DNA of 64,000 bases. Source: Colius striatus. Its lineage: Eukaryota > Chordata > Aves > Coliiformes > Coliidae. Within the stretch, counting starts at the first letter, position 1. Each line of letters starts with the position of its first letter. The notes beneath the pieces were generated by a model. It was not told the DNA's origin and did no database searches. It worked only from the letters and a program-made list of their open reading frames with translations. The stretch is from the NCBI RefSeq assembly GCF_028858725.1, contig NC_084768.1, forward strand, positions 34,068,664 to 34,132,663. The letters run 5' to 3'. The position numbers were made by a program, and so were the translations under genes. Positions 25,673-39,430 of the stretch are shown one piece after another.

Positions 25673-28600
25673 AATAACTTCAAAGGACTACACGACTACA
25701 GAGCAGTTTTTAAATTTCAGCCATTTTAAATTTAACATTTTCAGCTCATGTGAAGTTGTATAACTGCCGAGGATAATTAACATGAATTTAGTTCATTTGA
25801 GGATCAAGATGATAATTACATGGGAAAATAGCCACTATGTCTTTAGATTTTGTGTTGTTTTTTTGAAACTGGTGATATTCTGAAACTATGAGACTTTCTC
25901 CAATTTCAAAATATTTTTGTAGGCATTGCTTTTATGTGACAGAATGAAAGCGATTGAGTATTTCTGAGAAAACGGTGCAAATTTCCCCATATAGAAGGCC
26001 ATGCATCAGCCTGACAGTTATGTTCACAGATGTGACTCCACTGACCTGGCCATCCTTGTGACACTGTTTTCTGGAATGGCCATTCCAGGAAAGTAAATTA
26101 TTCTCAATATGGTCTTGGAAAGACAACCACATAGGGAAATGTTCTCAGCACTCCCAGGCAGTATCGTGATTGCCTTAGTGTTTATATATGCAGTTGCACC
26201 ATTTACACTAAATGTAAGAATTTGTTTGCAAATTCCAAATAAAGGAATCTGAGGAGTAACGTATCACTTAGTAATATTTCCATTTTCATTTGGAAAATCA
26301 TGAAGCTGCTGTATGTATTTGCTCACACATTCTTAAAAACAATTTAGAAAAGAATGTCTAAGACTTCAGATTTTTTAAATAGAGCGAAATTCTGAGTGTT
26401 ACAGACATACTAACCTCTCTGAGTGAACCTTCCCCCTTCCAAGATCAGTAGAGAGTTAAAAAAGGAAATAATGACATTTGTAATTTGACTGTTTGAACAG
26501 CCTGCTCTTTGTCACACTTAGTCACTAAAATAACATTGTCCTAAGTGAGCTGCACAGTCACAGCTTCAGCAGCTGAGTAGTGTTTTGTGCAGTTGCTAAG
26601 TCCTCCAGTTTTGTCTCCTCAACCCTGTGCCCACTGTGCTCGTTAGACTGTGGCTGCACATGACCTGCCACACTTAACCAGATTCAGTATTGGAAACATC
26701 ATTTACCAGGTGTAGTCACATCCAAAGTCCCATTTCTACCTCACTTTTTACCACTATCCCCTCTTTCTTACTACATTCCAAGACTGGGCAGTCAGTGAAA
26801 TTGCATGTCTTCTCATCATCAGGCAACGGAGGATAGCAGTTACAGTATAGCCTTCAGAAGGTAACAAGTGCCCTTGTAGCATACTGTAACTTGCAGCAAA
26901 TCATTTCAGTAAGTGCTTCTACAGTAGTTCTCATAGTGGTAACTAAAGCCCCTTCGTAGAATTAGTAAAGGAGTTAGCTTCAAGCATGTGTTCCTCATTG
27001 TTGGAATTAAAAAGAATCCAGAATTACACAAATTCCCCTGCAAATGAGCCAAGCCTGTAGCATCACGTCATCACAAAGCAAGAGCCACTTCCCTGGCTTC
27101 CCCTGCATCCTGCAAGCTTCCTGAAACCTCTTACAGTTGTTCTCTTTCCCTCATTTCTGAAATGATGTCATTTTCTTACTGACAGGAGATTGCAAACTGC
27201 AAATACTAAGAGTCAATTAATTTTAGTTTCAAATGTTTTCCAGTTATATTCTGTCTAACATTCGAGGAGAAGATAAGGATAGAAACTTCTGCAAAACACC
27301 TATAACTGAAAGTTTCAAGAATTTATGAAGATTGGCCATAGAACCTTCTTGTCTCTTACCTGAATAAATTCCTTCTTGGCTGTAGATACAATTCATCTAT
27401 TTCATAAAGGATATATGTATTTGAATTTTGACACTGAAGCTTCAGATTTCAAAAAGCTTCTGAATTCTTATCACACTCTTTTTGCTACATGCCTCACTGT
27501 CTAGGCAAGTTTATGAAACTCCATACAGAGTAGAACTCATACCTCACTCCTCGATCTGCCCTGCCTTACATTACAAATAAAGTCTGTAAACATAGGAATA
27601 AAATTAAATTCAAAATCAAGGGGAAAATGGTATAATGACAAAATCTTGTTGGAATTCTTACAATATGTATCTTCACAGTACTACCATCAGTAAATTCTGC
27701 CATCTGTGATCATAGTTAGGCTACAATTAATAGTCTTTAGTCAGGAAGATACCTGAAAATAAAAGGTAATTCACTAGGTATTTCAGACAAAGACAACAAT
27801 GTAAACTAAGGAGTAAATCAATAGCAGGATTACATTAAGTTTTCATTTTTGTTACAACTGTTAAGTATTGGATTGCTGCCACAGAATTCTATTTCAGGAC
27901 AAGTTCTGATTACCCCTTTGACCATCTTTTTTTGTAATTACAACAATTCAGCAGTTATCTGATTCATTGTCTTTTTCTTTAGGTGCCTTAATGAGAAGTA
28001 AGATACTTGGATATTCCATATTTCCATTTTCTGCATGAATAATCTGAACATTTTATCACACACAAAAAAATTAAATCTCTCAAAACTCTAAAAGGCTGAG
28101 CACCACAAAATCCCCACGATTACGTGGTATTTAAGGAGATTTGACCGCTTATATTTACATACCACTATGAAACTAACTAAATAGCATCTACTGTAATTAA
28201 TCTGAATTATCAATACAGTAGAAGATGTAGAAGAAAAACAAACAGAAGATAGGTTTTTAAAGTCATAATGTGCCCTTATTTTCACCACCATGTAAGTCAT
28301 TCTGAGGAAAGGCACACACAGGATCAGCCATAGCAATTGAAATACTTGAGAGAAAAAAGTAACAACATAGAGTAAATCATACCACTAACTATGGAGATTA
28401 CTGCCAAAACAAGCAACAAAATGTATAATTTTGAAGAAAGAGAGGGAAAGAAATGGAGAGAGAACTGCATGACAAACCAACCACAAGGGAATAAATCTTA
28501 GAATAAATATAAATCAGCAAACTGCAGCCAGACATTTTGGGCTAGACTATACAATTTACATAGAGGTCTGTTTTGAGAGTGTGACTCAGATGCATTTTAT

Positions 28601-31600
28601 CAAGCAATTATTACACCATCTATTTATTATAGTTACATAGTCTTTTTGTTGCTATTGAACCAGTCCTTACTTCTCACCCTGTGATGAGAAGGGCTGGGGC
28701 ACGTGGATTTGACAAGCCCTAGTTGGCCTAGAATACATTATTATTATCTGACTGGGAGAAGAAAAGGTGTTCTTGAGCCCCCACACTATGCTTTGCAACA
28801 TGTCCTTGTGTGAATTACGAAACAAGACTGGAGAGAAACTCTCTATGTGCACACACGCACCCATACTTATCTCTAAAATGGTCTGTTGCAATTTTCACTG
28901 AAAGGCAAGGTAGTAACTATGACCAGATGCAGCACACGCAAGCAAGCGTCGTTAAGCAATAAGTACTATCTCAATCACTTTCTTTATTAGTGCCAAGAGC
29001 TTTTAATCTCAAGTGGAATGTGTATATTTATTGTAACAATACACACCCAGAAGTGTCTCACTGAGGTTATGAATCCCAATCAGCATGACATTAAATAAAT
29101 AAAATTTTTCTTATCTTACTGAGGTGGAACGTTTCCCATTAGTCTATTTGTCTTGTTAAAACAGCAGGGTAAAAGCTCTTTCTTTTGCCATATTGCTTTA
29201 GTATTTTATTTCAGCTGATCAGCAATTCCTTAGGCTTCAGCCTACTTTGATCCTAGTTAGGTCAACTGGCTGTGATTTTCTGACTACAAATAAATAATCT
29301 TTAATTTGTATTTTATCAATATGCCAGGATAGAACTTCAAATGTCACTCAGATTGCAAGTTACCCCAGATAACAGATTTGTGAGAACTGATCAAACACTC
29401 TAAAAATGTAGTATTGGTTGAAGTTATTTCCTATTATGGCAAAAACTTGTACTGACATGACTAAGCCCTAACCTTTTAACTGTAAATGGAAGGTGCTGAA
29501 ATTGCTAGGAAGAATATAGGATACTATACGAAGAAAATTAAAAGCAGAAAAGCAGTGCAGATTTCAAGCCAAGAAAATGTACCACTGATATGCAGCATTT
29601 GTAGTAAGCCATAGCGATAGGAATGGTCAGCTGACAGCACCTACTGCCTGGGACTAATATGGTTAGCCTGATTTTAGCCTGTGCTGAAGATAACACTTCT
29701 CTGTGACATTAGAGCTCTAGGACAGGTTAACATGGTTTGTCATTTAGACATCTAGTGTTTTTTCTCATGCTTCAGCATATCCAGTGCTTCTATAATAGGA
29801 GTTCTGTCTGATGGCTAACTTATTTCTTAAGCCAAACACATTTCAGATTCTGCAGAGAACAGAAACTCTCCTGCCCCTTCCCAAAAGTAAGCTAAAATAA
29901 GTACAGAGCAATAGTACAACTGATCATAGAATCCCACTGACTGACCTGGTGTGCCATGAATGACAAATTTGCTTTTAAATACAATTCTTCCTTCTGAGTT
30001 TTTGAAGTGTTCTTAAACAAGACCTTACAAGACACGGAATGATTAATCTCTTTGAAGCCTTTTTGAGACAAATAGAACAGCTTTTGTCTGTCTTTCTACC
30101 AAATAAGCCCAATTAAATGAAAACCCCCAAACAGTCTAGTTTCTACTCAACTGTTACCATGTTTTATCAGGCTCATAGGACAATTGTTTTTACAATTGAA
30201 CTGCTGATACTTAAAAACTGTCTCTAATTAAAAACCTACTGGCACTCTCATTTATCTTCGATTTCAAGAACCGAATTTATCAAGTGTCCCCTCTAAGGAA
30301 CGTTAGTAGCTGGTCTTGCCAAGTTTTGGAGCAGCAGCTGACCTGAACAGCTGACATGGAAGGTTCATTTCCTGCAATGCCATTGTCTTACTTCCAACTT
30401 TTTATGAAAAGAGAACAAGGATGTGACCAGTAGTTGTAAACGGAAGTAAAAATAAGAAAGGAACAACAACAACAACAAATTAGCAACTGTCACAAATACA
30501 ATAAATATAATACAATTCCAATAATGTCATGGCCTGCTTCTGTTCTTCCTCATACAAGAGTAAAAAGTAAAATAGTCTAAAGGGAGTTAGTCAGATTTAC
30601 TTTTTTACTAATTTGCACAGGCACTAATAAAACCAGACCCATTTCTTCTATACCTCACATCTTGTAAATCTATCTACACATTACAATGTGGGTGTATGAC
30701 ACTACAGAGTCAAAATTGTAATTTTCATATTTAAAACTTATTAATAGATAGTAAACTTAGCAATACATAATTTGCATAGCACTAGTGTTTCTGAGACATA
30801 TTGATTACAAGAGCAAATAGAAATAGGCATTTAACATAGATTACTTTAAATTAGGATCCAGCATTGCATTAGGACATGACAAAGAGTGTCTTAATGTGCT
30901 GAAAAGTTACAAACACCAAGCTTCCCTCTTTCTGATGTCATGTCCTCTGCTTCTTCAGAAATCCTGAATCTGTGTCTTTCATAGATTTTTCACCTGCTGC
31001 TGCATGTGAGGAAACATATCAAGCAATATTTCTGCTTAAAAAAACCCAAAAAAGCACAAAAAGGAAAAGTTCAGTTGGTCTCAAAGAGACCAGATGGAAA
31101 GCAAAAACTTCAGTTTTGAAACAAAACTTCACATACAGTTCTGGTGCTGATCACTAGTGTTGGCTAGAGTCTGAGAACAATAAAGCAAGAGCAACTGGTT
31201 CTTCAAATACATTAAAATAAGTGCTGTAGATTTTCCAGGTAACAATATCAGAACATTTGAAATGGGTGTTTCGCACAAAGCTCAACTGTCAAGCTTAAAA
31301 TGGCATTTAGCAATACCTCATTGCTACCTGGGGTTAATCTAGGTACCCACTTGGGAATGGAAAAGAGCTGATCCTTGGGCCAGGTTCTACCAGAAAGTAA
31401 ATGCAGACTCATAGTTAAGCCCATATTAAATGCGACCTTTTTTTTAATATTAGTAGTGCATCCTCACTGATGATGGCAGAAGTGAAAATGCACAGGTGGG
31501 TGGATGCATCTTTACCACACCAGAGAGACACACTAGACAACATGAGGCTTTGAATGTCTGCAACACAAAGTTTGTGCTGTATGGTCATATCTTGCCACCC

Positions 31601-34600
31601 CACAAAAATTAATAGTTTGGAGTGTAGCTATTTCAGACTTGGAAATTATTGTGGTCTGAGAATTCAACTGTGGATATAGGGTCTTATCTGCATATCTAAA
31701 TGTCATGTATCTGGAACTTGATTTTCATTTTTTTTCCATCATAAAATTAATTCCATAAAGCTTAATCTGTCATATAGCTAGTGTAGGAAGGATTAGAATA
31801 TGTGTCCTTTTAATAGAGTTGCACGGCTACATAAAGATTACAAACAAATGCAAATGAACTAGAAGTAGGTGATTTAAAGTCCCAAGATCCTTAGGTTCAA
31901 ACTTGCTATGAATCACTTCCAATTATAAATCTAGGCTGTAATTGAAAAATCTTTCAACAATCTCTCAGATCTAGAATTATGCTTTTTTAGCAATGGAAGG
32001 TAGCTTTTGATTTGCCTCTGTAGGACACATTTTAGCATTCAGCTAGCAGTGTAGAAGGAAAACCTCTGAACTGGGAGAGCTGGTGGAACAGATCTGAAAG
32101 AAGCTGGAGAACCCAGCTGGGTGAAAACAAAAGTAGGGGAATTAGTTGCTGGGCAACAACTGTGGAAATGTGTGGAACACAAGCCATATTTGTCAACTGA
32201 GGGGGAAAAAAGTAGAGCTATTGTAGACACTGACTATAGTGTCAGTTTAACTTCACAGCATTTTTATCTGCAGTTTTTAAATAACAGACTACTCTGAATT
32301 AAATTAGTGCAAGTTATGAATGTAGTTACAGGTGGCAAAGAAAGAACAGATGGCAAAAGAAACTAATAAAAGCTGGTCTCCTGCATGCCTTTATCGTGTG
32401 GGAGTCTGCACTGCTGATCACTGGCAAAATAACCAGAGGCAGAACAAAATTTGCCCGTTCCTTTCCTGACAGCGAGAGAATGTGTTTCCCTGTTTACTTC
32501 TGTTAGTTTCTTTTGGCTTTCAATTTCTTCTATGCCATCAAGTCTAAGACCAAGAAAGGGTCTGACTCCATCCTTCCTTTTAAGTAGCACATAAAAGCTT
32601 TTGTGAGTCCAGTACTTTTTATTTGTCAGATTCCTGGTTCAAATGAATCACTGAGCAATGCACTAGTTAATTCATGGACAAATTAGCCTATATTTCTATA
32701 TGTCAGAAAATGTCTGTGTTCCACTTCCTAGTGCTCCCTCCTTTCTTTCCTAGAAAATGGTAGTATCTTTACCATAGGAAGGTTTCAGAATTAGCACAAG
32801 CAATGGAAGAGGAAATTCTTAGTGCATGCTTAATGCAAAAATCATGTTACAGAATCAAAGCTGTTAGTTGTGCATTTTGCACAGCACTATACATGACTTC
32901 CCAGTTAATTCAGTCTTTTCAAATGAGATAGCAAGTCTGGGTATAAGCAGAATTGTACAGTAAGAGTTCAAAGACTACATCAAAAGAGTTTGGATGCCAA
33001 AAACCAGGCATTCTGGCCTCTCTTACTGGAATTCCACCTCCCTCATTGAATGATTGTCTCTGCCTGGCGGTACTATGTGTTTGAAAAGGTTACACTTCGG
33101 GTTCAAATTCCTCCTGAGATATTAAAATTCCAATCTCAGCTCAAACCTCTGCTGTATGTCAAGAGTTGCCTAAGCCTCTCAGAAGGCAGAGGAGAGAGGG
33201 AGGAAAAAATCCTGTGAAACATTTGAAAAATGTATTTCAATATTTTATTTGCCTAGCCAGATTTTACATTTTAATTGCAAAACTTTGGTCTTCTTAAAAC
33301 TCCAATATTGTTAATAACACAATGAAGTAGTATTTAAGATTGGAATCAGGTGACTTAGAAATATATGCTGCTTTTTTTCTGTAGCATTTCAGGAAGATTT
33401 ATCCAGGCTGATCATAAAAAAAAAAACCAAACAATGTAGGAAAATGGAAATGCTATCAAGGACTACAACAGCAGGTCCACAGGCTATTTTGTTCTTCTTG
33501 GGACTGCTAATTGATCAACACACTGCTATCTGCCTTCAAGGTCTTGTGATATTGCACAAGTATTTGATAAAGGATCAGCATAGCTGCTCAGATTATTCAT
33601 GAACAAAGGCAAATTTGCATATGTCTACCCAAATCTTTCCGAATTTATCTAAAACTAAAGTGCTGCTAGTGCAGGGAGTTAATGAGTTGATACTCAGCAT
33701 ACACTGACTCTTATTGGCACAAAGGCATCTATGCAAAAACTATGCAAGTTCTACAGTCAGGTTTTTTCCTCTGCATATAGGACTTGCACTAGAAAATGGG
33801 AACTATTTCCAATAAGATTAACTGATGGACATACACGTATGTGATTCAGCATGAGGCATACTGTGCTGTGTTTATATACCTGTGTGAATGTAAGTATGCT
33901 TCTGCACCACTACCAGACACAGTTTTGTTCCATTCGCATCCCTCTTCTTATGTCCTCTCCCTGAAATTCAAAGGCACTGAGGAGGCTAAGTTTGAAATTG
34001 GAAGCTTACAGGAAGATGGCTTTGACTGGCTAGATGTCTTAGATAGCCAGGGAGTATTTCCTCTCTGTATGAAAGGTATTTTTCCTCCTATACTGATAAT
34101 TGTTGTATCAATCAGACACCAATCATATTGTTTAAATCAAAAGGAGACAAATTAGAACATAGGGGAACATAGTTTAAGATGTTTAAAATCAGCAGGAGAC
34201 AGTGCAGCCCAGGGTTGTTTAGATGATGGAAACTGATATAAAGAAACAAAAACTGCTCTGATGTAATTTTTAATTTAAATATTATGGGGAAAGAACAATC
34301 ATAATCAGACTCAAAAAAAATCAGCTTTTCAAACGTAAAAATGGAATCTAGCTATAAACAGAACATTCTGAAAGTACACATTCTCTATGAGCAAAAGCAC
34401 TTGAAAATCAGACTGGTCAGTGCTATTAATTTTTAGGGTTTTTTTGCTGTAAGGAAAACATTCAACTTGAGAATGTTTCCTCTATGTACTTTACATTCCA
34501 TACAAATACACTCACAAAGCTCCAAAGACACCTAATCAAAGAGTTAACAGTTTGGAATGCCACCATTTAGGCTTTACAAGAGATCCTAACCTGACTCCTA

Positions 34601-35770
34601 ACTCATTAAAATAAAAATACGACACAGCTATTTTAAAACCCTTGAGGCTTTCAGGGTTCAACATTGAGCACTTTGCTACGAACCACGCAGCTTTTCTAGT
34701 TAAATACCAGTTACTGAAGTTTCCCCTCACTCCTTCTTTGCTAACTCCTAAGTCAATTCACATAGGTCAGTAGAAGTGAACTCTGTTAGCCCCTTGATAT
34801 GGCAAAAGAATGTGTTAGGGCCCTGGCTGCTATGGGACGATTGCTCCATGCACAGGAAAGAAATGCCTTACTTCATATCAGTTTATGCTATAATCATCTT
34901 GTCCTTAAACTGGTCGAGTTTAAATGGTTTATGACATTCAAATACAGAGACAAGTCTGTAATGACCAGCGTATAGATATTCAAGAAAACCTCTTCAGACT
35001 GAAATAGAGACGTTGAATTATTTAAATATTTCAATTTAGTTTCTTCCTCTTTATAATGGACAGGTAAGCTGCTGATTAGCAACAGCAATGTCCTTCCCTT
35101 TCCATAGTGGTTTTTCGGTAGGGCTAAAATTATAAGACCTTTACATTGATCTCTAGGGTTTGAGTTGACAACCTAAGGCAGAAGAGAGCATCTAGTAAGT
35201 GATATGGTCTCAGCTGGTATTTTGTCAATACTGACTGAAATCAGAGAACAGGAAGACTCAAATACTTCTTTCATTCACAGCATCTTTCCTGTCATGATGA
35301 TAAACTCCGAGAGCAAACCAATGCTGTTGCATTAGCCATTTAAGTCTTTTAATATTTTCTTTGTTCCCACAAGATAAAATTTCCAATCTGACACTGAGGG
35401 CACAAATGCACTCATTTCAGTAAACTTTATGTCTGATTTATATTATTGAGTATTTTTTAAAAAATAATGCCACTTTAGAGTGATATTTATATTTAATTAT
35501 TCAGTAAATTGTGAGCAATTATGTCCAGTTAAATAGACAACACAAGTAATGTTCTGATAGTGTTCTTGCCATCGTGATTTAGTTAATGAACAAGGTATGA
35601 CTTCAGTTGTATTGCTTTTTAACAATTAATCATTATTTACTTTCAAAATCCCTAAATAAAACTCTTTTTTTTATCATGTAGGACAACTAATATTTTATAA
35701 AGTACAATTCTGGCTAGCACTGCTGTGCTTCATTCTCTGAGTAAAAGAGAAACACAAGGATATTAAATTT

Positions 35771-36141
35771 AAAGGAGGAAAAGGAGGTAGGAGGCCTCCA
35801 TGGATAAGCAAGGATCTGCTGGGACAACTCGGGCAGAAAGCAGCCACCTATGAGAGGTGGAAACAGGGACAGGCTTCTTGGGAAGAGTATAGGAACATTG
35901 CCAGGGCATGCAGGGGTGCAACTGGGAGGGCTAGAGCCTTCTGGAATTAAATTTAGCCAGAGATGCTAAGGACAGCAATAAGGCATTTTTCAAGTACATC
36001 AGCAGCAGAAGGATGGTGAGGGGGAATGTGGGCCCGCTGCTAAATGCTGAGGGTGCCCTGATATCTGAGGATGCAGAGAAGGCCGAAGTACTGAATGCCT
36101 TCTTTGCTTCAGTCTTTACAACCAAGGCTGACCCTCGGGAA
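35771..36141 (+). mobile_element. CR1 internal fragment, truncated at both ends
   Basis: 371 bp of CR1 ORF2 on the + strand, covering the end of the endonuclease (GGRRPP...ISKDLLG, QKAATYERWKQGQASWEEY) through the linker into the phrase SEDAEKAEVLNAFFASVF just before the RT. It matches the reverse complement of 17442-17813 with about six substitutions and one indel by eye (about 98%). It carries the same frame break at TTCTGGAATTAAATTTAG. There is no CR1 3' end or tail; the flanks are unrelated AT-rich DNA. Confidence 0.92.
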
Positions 36142-38789
36142 TGAATTCTTCTGAGCTGTACGATAGATAAAATATGCTGGCATAGCATAAAAGGTTACAT
36201 CTGTCTGATTACCAAATCCAGAATTATTGTCCTACAGCTAAATGGATCCATTTTCCAATTATCTTTGCTCACTCTCAAGTTGGCATTAAAAGTAACGTAA
36301 TGTGACAGGACAAAGATGCCGGATATTAAAGAAACTCTCAATTTAATTTTGCTGGTTAGAATTAGTTATAGAACTTTTTTTGTCAAATGACTCCAAAAGA
36401 GAGAGCTGTACTACAAAAGGATTAAACATTAGAACAGCCATGTCAAACAGAATACAGTTTACCTTTTTCTCTCTCACAGTTCCTAAGAACAGGTCTAATG
36501 GCAGCCTAGGGACCACATTTGTTGAAATTGAAGAGTTGTTTAATTTACCCATCTGATTGTCCAATTTGCAAGGCATACTCACATCAAGTATTTTTAAAGA
36601 ACACTGAGTTTTACCACCATTTCATTCACTGAGAAGTTATATATGCCAAATATACTATTAAAAAGTCAGTATTTTTTTAACAATTGGTGAAGAAGGGAAG
36701 TAATTTTTACAAACAGTTATAAATAACCACCTAGTAAAGTCAATTTATTTCAGTTAATTAAAAAGTCATGAGATGAGGCTGGATTCAGAATGATGCTACC
36801 ATAAATGTACATGCCTCCTTTTAAATAGGTTTTGCTGCCAATACTTACGTTGCTTTTTTTTTCCCCCCAATTTGTCTGCTTCCTCACAAACTTAGGCATG
36901 GGAAGAAAACCTAAGTAAACAAGGTGTGGTGGTTTCACTTGTGTGTTGCATCCTTTGGGAAAAATAAATCTTATAAGAGAGATTCTTAGGAGCTGTAAGA
37001 TTAATTTATGTTAATTGAAAATTAATTATGTTATTAATTTATTTACCCAGTTCTCATTCTTTGTTCAAAACTTCACCAAGGCTTGGTGAAAGAGGAGAAA
37101 GAAAAGTAGAGGCAGCAGCAGTCCCTCACCTCAAAGTTTCTCCCTTGTCCATCATATCCTTCACCTGCCAATCTGATGTAACAACACCATCCCCTTGGCA
37201 TGCTGTCTTTACCCCCAGCTATCAAATTTTCCCTTCACCTTCCTTCCCTCAGGATGGCAAGCTTGGTAAAATTACTCTATTTCTTCCAACCACATAATGT
37301 CCCCCATGACCTGCTTGATTGATCTATACACATCTTTTTGCTCAGGCTCTGCTTCCTTCCACTCTGGTAAACTGATGGACTTCTCTCATGGCACAGCATG
37401 GAGCAAGACACAGAAAAGACCATCATTAGTGAACACCAGATGTCTTGCTGGAAATCAGAATAATGTAGCACTTGTCAAGCTGGTTAGTCTGGACTGGGTT
37501 TGGAAGGTTCCCTACCTATCTCAGGTATGGGAGGTCATGGCAGAAGAGGTGGAAGTGGGAAGGATGAACAGGAGAAAGGGTTACTGAGATCAACTCAAAA
37601 ACCAGGAACCACCACTGACCCACTTTCCATCTTTTGTGAATGAACTACAAGGAAATTAACTGTACTTAAAGCCTAAAAGGAATTAAAATTTTTATAGAAG
37701 CACCTCTTTTCTTTAAACAAGTGAGTATCATTTCTATTTGTAAAGTCCTCTGGAAACCAACTGTCATGCTGTAAGGTCACAATCTTGAAAATCTAGTCAC
37801 ACAAGATCTGTATTTGATAGAGAGTTAAAAGCATGCGAGCTTTTCGGCTGATGTAATGCTGACATACAGCTGCATAGAGACTGCTGAAATTTGATCAAAA
37901 ACAAGGCAGGAGAATTTGAAAGTGTCTGGCTGGATTTTAATGAGGGTCAGCTGCTAATTTAAAAATGTAGGATTTAGGTCCACCTCAGAACATCTCTGAA
38001 TTCTAATTCAGACTCTGTTTGAAATGAATATTGTAATTTGGTACATATGCATTTATTCTACATCACGAGACAGAACTGATTATTTTCATCTAAGTATATG
38101 TCAATCGCGACAATTAAAGGCAAACAATACGAAACTTCCCCATTAGTCTTCTCTTACCTATATTTTCCAGGTATAAAACATTTTACCAATCATCATAAAA
38201 ATAAAAAGGTGTCAGCTTAACACTGTAAAATGCATCTATCCCCCTTAACTACATAATAGGTTCTACTAGAGAGTCTATTTCCTGCCTTTCCCACAGACGA
38301 ATCATGAGCTGAGTGCCAACATATCTGCCTCTAGAGCTGGAGTATTAGCAGAAAACACACCACGCAAACCCCCAGCTCCAAAAGTTTGTTTTAAGTGCTT
38401 ACAGAGGCAGCAATACATATAGAAAGGGCAGTATATACACCAGAGTGGCCAGGGAGCCTGTCATAAGGACTGCAGGCTGAGATTAAGAAAATCTTCTGTC
38501 AGAGACAGTTTCTCTGTTACCTGTGAAAATGGCACACCTTTGCAATGCATGATTGTAGGAAAAGGGTTAACAGGACCCTAGTTTGTGGGAGAGGTGAGGT
38601 ACAAATCCCTGAATACTTGGACCTTATTTGCTGTCTAGTATGACAGGTGAGCTGTGACAGGGTGGATGTTTGCACAAGGAGGTGAGCTGGCTGAACAATT
38701 GTGTCAAACATTTTGCATGGTGAGGCAAGAACTGACATATTTGGCCCTTCAGAATCTGCAGGATCTAAGTTAATTAACCCACTATCAAA
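36142..38789. other. Intergenic DNA upstream of F3
   Basis: No exon or repeat was recognised. The frames near 37.0-37.6 kb (up to 96 codons) show no domain features. GTGTGGTGGTTTCAC near 36.92 kb resembles the first bases of some avian LTRs, but the similarity is too short to call. Confidence 0.45.
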
Positions 38790-39284
38790 CCCGCAGGCTC
38801 GCTTGCCCTCCAGAGCTGTCACCTCTGAGCCCGGGTGGTGCTGGCGCACTTCGCCCTTCATAGCGAGCTTCGAGGGCCAGTCAGGGGTTTGCAGGGGATG
38901 AAGGCGGTTGCCAAGTTCTGCTCAGTTTCACCAGTAATCCATCCTTTGGCCAACGGAGAGAGAGCAAAGGGCGATGCAAGTGTATGGGGACGCCGAGGCG
39001 CCGATTGCGGGCGCGTATGCCCGCGCCCGGGGATGCGGTGCCGGTGCTGAAGCCGTCCGGGGACAGCACACCCGCTCCGTCAGTGCCTCTCCTGTGGCAA
39101 TTTCAGTTTCCTCGAAGATCCCCCGCTCCGCTTGCTCAACCCGGCGACACCTCAGCGCTTCCGCCAGCCCCGCTCCCCCTCCCCACGACCCCGCCGGGCG
39201 GCCACGCAGCCTCCGCCCCTCTCGCAGCTTCCCCCGCCGGGCTGTCCCGCGGGCGAGGCGACCGGAGTCCCCGCCTCCCGTCGG

Positions 39285-39290
39285 TATAAG
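39285..39290 (+). promoter_or_regulatory. TATA-like box of F3
   Basis: TATAAG in the context CGGTATAAGCC, about 85 bases before the start codon. Transcription would begin near 39315, giving a 5' UTR of about 55 bases that has no upstream ATG. Human F3 also has a TATA-containing, Sp1-rich promoter. The transcription start is inferred, not observed. Confidence 0.6.
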
Positions 39291-39369
39291 CCAGCGCCTC
39301 CCGCCCCGACGGCAGCTCACCTACAGCACTCTGTCGGGGCCGGGCAGCGCCGAGGTCGCTCACCCGAGG

Positions 39370-39430
39370 ATGCCGCTCGCCGTCGGACCAGCTCTGCTGC
39401 TGAGCGCCGTGCTGTGCCTGGCCGCTGCCG
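39370..39430 (+). CDS. F3: F3 exon 1: start codon and signal peptide
   Basis: Encodes [20 protein letters not shown] plus the first base of a glycine codon. Donor is G|GTGGGT. A donor four bases later would put exon 2 out of frame, so this one is chosen. The hydrophobic leucine and alanine core is typical of a secretory signal. Confidence 0.92.

Larger units (their letters stand above)
24197..35770. other. Intergenic DNA, no gene seen
   Basis: Beyond two short perfect inverted repeats (listed separately) and a small CAA repeat near 30.47 kb I recognise nothing here. Open frames are short and without family resemblance. No splice-bounded exon series could be built on either strand. Confidence 0.5.

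Noticed and set aside
29923-29945. ATCATAGAATCCCA resembling an inverted CR1 tail
   Set aside because: There is a single unit with no adjacent CR1 sequence.
36920-36945. GTGTGGTGGTTTCAC resembling the start of an avian LTR
   Set aside because: Only about 15 bases agree, with no matching far end or target duplication.
38974-39369. Open frame upstream of and in frame with the F3 start codon
   Set aside because: It would require translation from upstream of the TATA-like box. The peptide is low-complexity and would bury the signal peptide.
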